Of a DNA stretch of 13,678 bases, positions 9,589-13,678 are shown in pieces (positions within the stretch are counted from its first letter, which is position 1; every line of letters begins with the position of its first letter). Both the position numbers and the translations under genes were made by a program. Source of the stretch: Thiotrichaceae bacterium UBA7359. GTDB lineage: Bacteria > Pseudomonadota > Gammaproteobacteria > Eutrophobiales > Eutrophobiaceae. The stretch covers positions 1-13,678 of the forward strand of contig CAJJDJ010000035.1 of NCBI GenBank assembly GCA_905182825.1, written 5' to 3'. The notes under the pieces are model-generated. The model was given only the letters and a program-made list of their open reading frames with translations, ran no database searches and was not told the DNA's origin.

Positions 9589-9618
9589 AAAAAGGCGACT
9601 TTAAGTCGCCTTTTTTTT
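9589..9618 (+). terminator. Intrinsic terminator after acnB
   Basis: A perfect GC-rich stem, GGCGACT (9594-9600) with AGTCGCC (9604-9610), closes a 3-base loop; an A-run on the left and eight T residues (9611-9618) follow the classical Rho-independent form. It lies 17 bp after the acnB stop. The A-run makes it potentially bidirectional. It separates acnB from the fumarase gene. Confidence 0.93.
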
Positions 9619-9651
9619 GCCCGTAATCAAGCTGAACAGATAAAAAAACAT

Positions 9652-9657
9652 TATAAT
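9652..9657 (+). promoter_or_regulatory. Possible -10 element for the fumarase gene
   Basis: A perfect TATAAT lies between the acnB terminator and the fumarase start, the place where a promoter must be if the terminator is efficient. No convincing -35 hexamer is found 16-18 bases upstream, and the surrounding DNA is very AT-rich, so the exact element is uncertain. GAGG at 9688-9691 is a plausible ribosome-binding site. Confidence 0.3.
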
Positions 9658-9700
9658 AGAACTATATTATTTAAATTGACTAGACTCGAGGCAATATTAA

Positions 9701-11233
9701 ATGACCATAATAAAACAAAATGATTTAATCGAAAGCGTCGTTGATGCTTTGCAATATATTTCTTATTATCACCCCTTGGATTTTATTCATGCCGTCAATG
9801 ATGCCTACGAAATGGAAGAAGCGAGTGCTGCTAAGGATGCCATGGCACAAATATTAATTAATTCACGTATGTGCGCCGAAGGTCATCGCCCTATATGTCA
9901 GGACACGGGTATCGTCACTGTTTTTATAAACGTCGGTATGGATATCCAATGGGATGCTGAAATCTCTGTTGAAGATATGATCAATGAGGGTGTACGCCTT
10001 GCATATAACCACCCTGATAATAGATTACGTGCCTCAATCATGGCTGACCCTGCCGGCGCCAGGAAAAACACTGGAGACAACACACCAGCTGTGATTCATA
10101 TGAATATTGTCAAAGGCGATAAAGTAGACATTCAGGTCGCTGCAAAAGGTGGCGGTTCAGAAGCCAAATCAAAATTCGTCATGTTGAACCCTTCTGACGA
10201 CATCGTAGACTGGGTGGTTAAAACTGTACCCACGATGGGTGCCGGTTGGTGTCCACCGGGCATGCTCGGAATTGGTATTGGTGGTACGGCAGAAAAAGCC
10301 ATGTTAATGGCGAAAGAGTCATTAATGGAATCAATTGATATACAAGAATTAAAATCGCGTGGTGCAAAAAATAGAATTGAAGAACTGAGACTTGAAATTT
10401 ATAAACGGGTAAACGAACTTGGTATCGGTGCACAAGGTCTCGGGGGCTTAACCACGGTATTAGATGTAAAGATAAAAGATTATCCAACCCATGCAGCGAA
10501 CAAACCTGTTGCTATGATTCCGAACTGCGCAGCGACACGTCATGCACATTTCGTATTGGATGGTTCTGGTCCTGCATTACAAACACCACCTGATTTAGAT
10601 GACTGGCCGAAAGTTACTTGGGATGTTGGTCCCTCTGCTAGACGTGTCAATCTTGACACCATTACTTCGCAAGAATTAAAAGAATGGCAACCAGGAGAAA
10701 CCGTATTACTCTCTGGAAAAATGTTAACAGGACGCGATTCAGCACATAAAAAGATTCAGGACTTGTTTGATAAGGGAGAACCTTTACCTGAAGGTGTCGA
10801 TTTCAAAAATCGCTTCATATATTACGTCGGACCAGTCGATCCCGTCCGTGAAGAAGTGGTTGGCCCGGCCGGTCCCACTACTGCAACACGCATGGATAAG
10901 TTTACTGAAATGATGTTGAGCAAAACTGGTTTGATCGGCATGGTCGGGAAAGCAGAGCGTGGACCAATGGGTATTGCGGCTATCAAGAAACACAAAGCTG
11001 TTTATCTAATGGCCGTCGGTGGCGCCGCTTATCTTGTATCAAAAGCAATCACACATTCGAAAGTTATTGCTTTCCCCGAATTAGGCATGGAAGCAATACA
11101 TGAATTCGAAGTAAAGGATATGCCAGTAACCGTTGCTGTAGACGTTAATGGTAATTCAGTTCATCGAACCGGACCAGAAAGATGGCAAAAGATTATTTTA
11201 CAAAGAAAGTCGGAATATAAAATCATAACGTGA
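9701..11233 (+). CDS. fumA: Fumarate hydratase, class I (iron-sulfur)
   Basis: Class I fumarase (510 aa), interconverting fumarate and L-malate in the TCA cycle. The protein is a fusion of the alpha-type domain (about residues 10-285) and the beta-type C-terminal domain (about 290-500). Three cysteines suited to hold the [4Fe-4S] cluster are C66 (GHRPICQDTG), C184 (GAGWCPPGMLG) and C276 (IPNCAATRHAHF); their spacing of 118 and 92 is close to that of E. coli FumA (105/224/318). The C-terminal half has GRDSAHKK and VGPAGPTTATRMDKF, family active-site blocks. It most resembles the roughly 507-aa class I enzyme of Pseudomonas, not class II FumC. Gene naming varies (fumA/fumB); related tartrate dehydratases share the fold, but full-length agreement and the acnB neighbour favour fumarase. 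Expression from its own promoter is inferred from the upstream terminator. It converges with the RRM gene across a 155-bp gap lacking a clear terminator. Confidence 0.95.
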   Translation: MTIIKQNDLIESVVDALQYISYYHPLDFIHAVNDAYEMEEASAAKDAMAQILINSRMCAEGHRPICQDTGIVTVFINVGMDIQWDAEISVEDMINEGVRLAYNHPDNRLRASIMADPAGARKNTGDNTPAVIHMNIVKGDKVDIQVAAKGGGSEAKSKFVMLNPSDDIVDWVVKTVPTMGAGWCPPGMLGIGIGGTAEKAMLMAKESLMESIDIQELKSRGAKNRIEELRLEIYKRVNELGIGAQGLGGLTTVLDVKIKDYPTHAANKPVAMIPNCAATRHAHFVLDGSGPALQTPPDLDDWPKVTWDVGPSARRVNLDTITSQELKEWQPGETVLLSGKMLTGRDSAHKKIQDLFDKGEPLPEGVDFKNRFIYYVGPVDPVREEVVGPAGPTTATRMDKFTEMMLSKTGLIGMVGKAERGPMGIAAIKKHKAVYLMAVGGAAYLVSKAITHSKVIAFPELGMEAIHEFEVKDMPVTVAVDVNGNSVHRTGPERWQKIILQRKSEYKIIT

Positions 11234-11254
11234 GGCACAGTTACATATAAGAGG

Positions 11255-11282
11255 TTGAGTAATGCATTGAGCATTTACTGAA
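11255..11282 (+). repeat. Imperfect hairpin after the fumarase gene
   Basis: AGTAATGC (11258-11265) pairs with GCATTTACT (11271-11279) with one bulged base and a 5-base loop; two more A-T pairs flank a G/G mismatch. No T-run follows, so it is not a typical Rho-independent terminator, but it is the best structure found in the gap between the convergent genes and might protect the fumarase mRNA 3' end. Confidence 0.3.
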
Positions 11283-11388
11283 CAAGCTGAGTGTTACTAT
11301 CACTTCATAGTCGTTAGATTCAATGCGAGTGCTTAGCAATAATTGTAATTAACCAGATAGCTAAAGAAATATTCCTGTTAAATTCTAG

Positions 11389-11715
11389 CTACTTTTTAGT
11401 ATTTTTACTCCAGACTGACTCACTATGAATATTCTCGTTTTTATTTTCAGAGTCAACGCCCTCTTCTATAATGACTTTTATTTCCGCTTTTTTTACTCGG
11501 ATTTTATTGCCATCAAATTCTTTACCGTTAAGAGCTTTCATCGCTGCCTTGGCTTCACCCAGCATAGGCATTTGAATAAAACCAAACCCTTTTGAATCCC
11601 CGGTCTCTTTATCTAATACTATTGAACAAGATTGGACTCTTCCAAAAGGTGCAAATTTAGCATGAACATCTGCTTCTGTGGTTGTACGGGCAAGGTTACG
11701 TATCAATAATTTCAT
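11389..11715 (-). CDS. Single-RRM RNA-binding protein
   Basis: Small bacterial RNA-recognition-motif protein (108 aa). One RRM fills residues about 2-78: RNP2 is LLIRNL (3-8) and RNP1 is KGFGFIQM (42-49), with the aromatic residues that stack on RNA bases. The DKETGDSKGFGFI and ALNGKEFDGNKIRVKKA blocks are typical of the single-RRM proteins of gammaproteobacteria and the cold-regulated Rbp proteins of cyanobacteria. A hydrophilic Asn/Lys/Glu-rich tail of about 28 residues, probably disordered, follows. Its RNA targets are unknown; a role in cold adaptation or RNA folding is inferred from cyanobacterial relatives only. No Shine-Dalgarno sequence precedes the ATG. It stands alone on the minus strand, convergent with the fumarase gene and 434 bp downstream of thiL, so it is likely a separate transcription unit. 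Confidence 0.93.
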   Translation of the reverse strand: MKLLIRNLARTTTEADVHAKFAPFGRVQSCSIVLDKETGDSKGFGFIQMPMLGEAKAAMKALNGKEFDGNKIRVKKAEIKVIIEEGVDSENKNENIHSESVWSKNTKK

Positions 11716-11721
11716 GACGTT

Positions 11722-11727
11722 ATTATA
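11722..11727 (-). promoter_or_regulatory. Possible -10 element directly upstream of the RRM gene
   Basis: Minus-strand TATAAT ends 6 bases before the ATG (11715). No -35 hexamer resembling TTGACA is present at the right distance. If used, the transcript would start at or next to the ATG, giving a leaderless or nearly leaderless mRNA, which would fit the missing ribosome-binding site. It may also be a chance match in AT-rich DNA. Confidence 0.25.
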
Positions 11728-11856
11728 GTACTTTAAGCAAGTTTCGGATAATATTTAGTGTTTCAAGAATTCGAGCTGACTGAATCACTCAAAATGATTA
11801 GTGGATATGGGAACTACCAAAGCTTCATTATGAGCTCTTTATTACGTTCTCACTAT

Positions 11857-11894
11857 TTCCTGATATTGGTTTATTCATTAGTTAATATCAGGAA
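11857..11894. repeat. 11-bp perfect inverted repeat
   Basis: TTCCTGATATT (11857-11867) and AATATCAGGAA (11884-11894) are exact reverse complements around a 16-base loop. A further five pairs (TTCTC/GAGAA) can form outside it if five bases bulge on the left. No T-run follows on either strand, so it is not an evident terminator. It is the strongest dyad in the gene-free stretch. Confidence 0.7.
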
Positions 11895-12009
11895 GAGAAT
11901 AGAAAACGCATAGATCTGACCTATCACTTGAATATATATAATTTCATTGATATGAAGGCATGCGAGTTAATGCCTGATGTTAACCAAGCAAAACATACTG
12001 TCGTTCATT

Positions 12010-12061
12010 TAATCTGATCCCTATGCGCCGAATAAGATTAGAGAACGATTATAGTAATCTT
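12010..12061. repeat. Three mutually exclusive stem segments
   Basis: TAATCT (12010-12015) can pair with AGATTA (12035-12040), while AAGATTA (12034-12040) can instead pair with TAATCTT (12055-12061). The middle segment can therefore form either hairpin but not both, a layout seen in switching leaders. The stems are short (6-7 bp) and AT-rich, so stability is modest. Confidence 0.35.
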
Positions 12062-12149
12062 CAATAACTGCATTGCATAAAAATCTAATAATAAAAAGTT
12101 TGTGTTATTTTAATACTCCAACAAGCTAAATCTTCATTGCTGATATTTA

Positions 12150-13115
12150 TTAGAAATGATTATATGATTTAGATTTAAGAAAATAAACTTCTTCATTTTC
12201 TTTTCTTAATACAAGCGATGCATTTTTATTGTTAATAAAGCCTATTTTAGTTATCGGGCAATTAATAGCAATCTCTTCTAATGATGTGTTAGACAAACTA
12301 TTTGGTATCGTAAAACAGAGCTCGTAATCATCCCCACCTGTCAAGGCTAATTCAATAGCAAGTTCACTCTTCAGTTTTATCAAACTATCAGAATAAGGAA
12401 TATCAGAAAGTTCTATCTCAGCACCAACCTGACTCGCTTTAAGTATATGTTGAAGATCTGCAATTAAACCATCAGAAATATCGATACAACTTGTAGCTAC
12501 ATCTCTTAAGGCGATTCCAGTTTTTATTCTTGCTTTTGGTCGATGTAATTGTTGAATTTCTTTTTCCGTAGCTGCCGGATATAAAATACTTCCTTCTATA
12601 TTCTTTAATGCATATGCTGCGGCTCCCAAGTTACCACTGACATAAATCACATCGCCGGGATTAGCACCACTACGGCGCAAAGATTTTCCTTTTGGATTAA
12701 CACCATGTATCTGAACTGTTATAGATAATGGGCCTTGTGTTAGATCGCCACCTATCAACACTAGAGAATGTTCTTCTGCTAATGTATTAAAGCTTGATGC
12801 AAATCTCTCAATCCAACCCAGATCTTTTTCCGGTAATGTTAACGCCAGACTAATCCAACGTGGTGATGCGCCCATAGCTGCAATATCACTCAAATTAACT
12901 GATAGTGATTTAAAGGCAATATTTTCGGCTGATGCATCTTCAAAAAAATGGACTCCTGAAACTAATGTATCCATCGACATAACTAACTCAGAATCTTCAG
13001 GAACATTAATGATGGCTGCATCATCACCTATACCTAAAGCAAGGTCGCCCTTACTATTGGGATGAGCTTTTTTAAAAAATCGTTCTATTATTTCAAATTC
13101 ACTCATGTGAAACAT
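12150..13115 (-). CDS. thiL: Thiamine-monophosphate kinase ThiL
   Basis: Last enzyme of thiamine diphosphate synthesis: phosphorylates thiamine monophosphate with ATP (321 aa, normal length). Family motifs in order: GIGDDAA (28-34) and SMDTLVSGVHF (47-57) for Mg and nucleotide, NLSDIAAMGA (74-83), IGGDLTQGP (121-129), SGNLGAAAYAL (160-170), IDISDGLIADL (211-221) and GGDDYELCF (260-268). All key aspartates are present. Two starts are possible: the ATG at 13115 (MFHMSEFEII) or the ATG three codons later (MSEFEIIERFF), which fits E. coli ThiL (MACGEFSLIARYF) about equally well; neither has a clear Shine-Dalgarno sequence. It follows nusB by 37 bp in the ribH-nusB-thiL operon. The pgpA gene often next in relatives is absent, and no strong terminator is seen after the stop. 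Confidence 0.97.
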   Translation of the reverse strand: MFHMSEFEIIERFFKKAHPNSKGDLALGIGDDAAIINVPEDSELVMSMDTLVSGVHFFEDASAENIAFKSLSVNLSDIAAMGASPRWISLALTLPEKDLGWIERFASSFNTLAEEHSLVLIGGDLTQGPLSITVQIHGVNPKGKSLRRSGANPGDVIYVSGNLGAAAYALKNIEGSILYPAATEKEIQQLHRPKARIKTGIALRDVATSCIDISDGLIADLQHILKASQVGAEIELSDIPYSDSLIKLKSELAIELALTGGDDYELCFTIPNSLSNTSLEEIAINCPITKIGFINNKNASLVLRKENEEVYFLKSKSYNHF

Positions 13116-13152
13116 TAATCATGAAAGAAATATTAACAGAAGTGCAAAAATT

Positions 13153-13614
13153 CTATGATTGACTAGCATTGCTAATTTCTATCGATCTTAGTTCTTTGGC
13201 AACTTTATCGAGAATTCCATTGATATACTTATATGATTGTTCTGCACCAAAAATTTTAGCTAATTCTATGGATTCATTGACAACAATTCGCCAAGGAATC
13301 TCAAGATGATATTTTAACTCATAACAGCCAATATGTAGAATGGCACGTTCAATTGCGTCAAGTTCATTTACTGGTCTATCGATTAAACTGGAAATCCTTA
13401 AGTCAAGTTCAGTGCTATATTTGATAGTTCCTCTTAGTAACAACTTAAAGTATTCAACATCTGTTTTTGCCAATGTCTGTTCATCGCTTTCAAATTCAGC
13501 GATGACTTCACTGACATTTTTTCCTGTCATAAACCATTCGTATAATGCTTGAACAGTGTTTCGTCTAGCCTTGATTCGTGCACGTTTACTAATTGCAGTA
13601 ATATTGCTGTTCAT
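13153..13614 (-). CDS. nusB: Transcription antitermination factor NusB
   Basis: All-helical RNA-binding protein (153 aa) that with NusE (S10) binds boxA RNA and forms the rRNA antitermination complex. The Arg-rich N-terminal helix KRARIKARRNTVQALYEW (10-27) is the RNA-binding face. The central block VNELDAIERAILHIGCYEL (82-100) and the C-terminal signatures WRIVVNESIELAKIFG (108-123) and YINGILDKVAKELR (130-143) identify the family. Its ATG overlaps the ribH stop codon by four bases (ATGA, 13611-13614), without a clear Shine-Dalgarno sequence, so translation is probably coupled to ribH. thiL follows after 37 bp. Confidence 0.97.
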   Translation of the reverse strand: MNSNITAISKRARIKARRNTVQALYEWFMTGKNVSEVIAEFESDEQTLAKTDVEYFKLLLRGTIKYSTELDLRISSLIDRPVNELDAIERAILHIGCYELKYHLEIPWRIVVNESIELAKIFGAEQSYKYINGILDKVAKELRSIEISNASQS

Positions 13615-13678
13615 GATTTTATTTTTTTCAGTACACTAATCATCTCTAATGCTGCTGCTGCTGCTTCTGAACCTTTAT
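13611..13678 (-). CDS. ribH: 6,7-dimethyl-8-ribityllumazine synthase, C-terminal end only
   Basis: Only the last 21 complete codons are inside the window; they read KGSEAAAAALEMISVLKKIKS and stop at TGA (13611-13613). The block NKG-[AS]-EAA-x-LEMI-x-VLK-x-IK is the typical C-terminus of lumazine synthase (the partial codon at the edge fits the Asn), the penultimate enzyme of riboflavin synthesis. Position directly before nusB with an ATGA overlap supports the call, because ribH-nusB is a common proteobacterial pair. A run of five identical GCA codons encodes the Ala stretch. Confidence 0.9.
   Translation of the reverse strand, partial: KGSEAAAAALEMISVLKKIKS

Larger units (their letters stand above)
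11716..12149. other. 434-bp stretch without a convincing gene
   Basis: This lies between the thiL stop and the RRM start. No open frame with a start, ribosome-binding site and recognisable protein was found; the longest stop-free run noted is about 43 codons (plus strand, 11886-12017), with no recognised similarity. It holds several inverted repeats: an 11-bp pair at 11857-11894, AGGCAT/ATGCCT at 11956-11975, and the competing TAATCT/AAGATTA/TAATCTT segments at 12010-12061. It also has two minus-strand TACTATAAT copies (11722-11730 and 12048-12056). It may be a long leader of the RRM gene, a small RNA locus, or decayed sequence where pgpA stands in relatives. Confidence 0.6.

Noticed and set aside
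11827..11877. Minus-strand 16-codon frame overlapping the inverted repeat
   Set aside because: Too short, no ribosome-binding site, no recognised sequence.
11956..11975. AGGCAT/ATGCCT hairpin as a small RNA terminator
   Set aside because: Only six pairs and no following T-run on either strand.
12126..12172. CTAAATC / GATTTAG inverted repeat around the thiL stop, considered as a terminator
   Set aside because: The loop is over 30 bases, the stem is 7 AT-rich pairs, and no T-run follows in the direction of transcription.
13652..13668. Trinucleotide GCT/GCA run near the right edge as a microsatellite or phase-variable repeat
   Set aside because: It encodes an Ala run in the lumazine synthase C-terminus; a three-base unit cannot cause frameshifts, and five units are few.
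1..13678. Mobile elements, CRISPR arrays, toxin-antitoxin or defence genes, tRNA/rRNA genes
   Set aside because: Looked for on both strands; no transposase, spaced direct repeats, or structural RNA signatures were seen, and nearly all DNA is taken up by identified housekeeping genes.

Overview
The window is an AT-rich stretch of a gammaproteobacterial chromosome. The evidence is in the proteins: RNase G followed by a YhdP-type AsmA protein, NudJ overlapping MnmA, a B-type aconitase whose cluster cysteines fall at the E. coli positions (710/769/772), and a ribH-nusB-thiL operon. All of these match gammaproteobacterial families from end to end. Base composition and Lys/Asn/Ile-rich proteins point to a low-GC lineage. 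I cannot name the genus from the sequence.

Layout. Plus strand: rng (5' end cut off by the window edge, 1-1331), yhdP (1341-5198), nudJ (5285-5743) overlapping mnmA (5736-6830), then acnB (6953-9571) with its own leader, a TTG start and a strong intrinsic terminator (9589-9618), then a class I fumarase gene (9701-11233). Minus strand, reading right to left: the last codons of ribH (13611-13678), nusB (13153-13614), thiL (12150-13115), a 434-bp stretch without a convincing gene (11716-12149), and a small single-RRM RNA-binding protein gene (11389-11715) that converges on the fumarase gene.

Functions. rng and yhdP are a conserved pair (RNA processing; envelope lipid homeostasis). nudJ-mnmA is a conserved, probably translationally coupled pair (Nudix phosphatase; tRNA 2-thiouridylase). 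acnB and fum are two TCA-cycle hydro-lyases that both carry a labile [4Fe-4S] cluster, placed side by side but separated by a terminator. ribH-nusB-thiL is the common riboflavin/antitermination/thiamine operon.

This is mainly a housekeeping region. I found no mobile element, CRISPR array, toxin-antitoxin pair, defence system or tRNA/rRNA gene, and nothing that looks like a new multi-gene system. The least explained part is the 434-bp stretch between thiL and the RRM gene, which contains several inverted repeats, two copies of a TACTATAAT sequence on the minus strand, and no normal ribosome-binding site at the RRM start. It could be a long structured leader or a small RNA locus. Gene order also departs from that usual in relatives at three junctions (after yhdP, mnmA and thiL).
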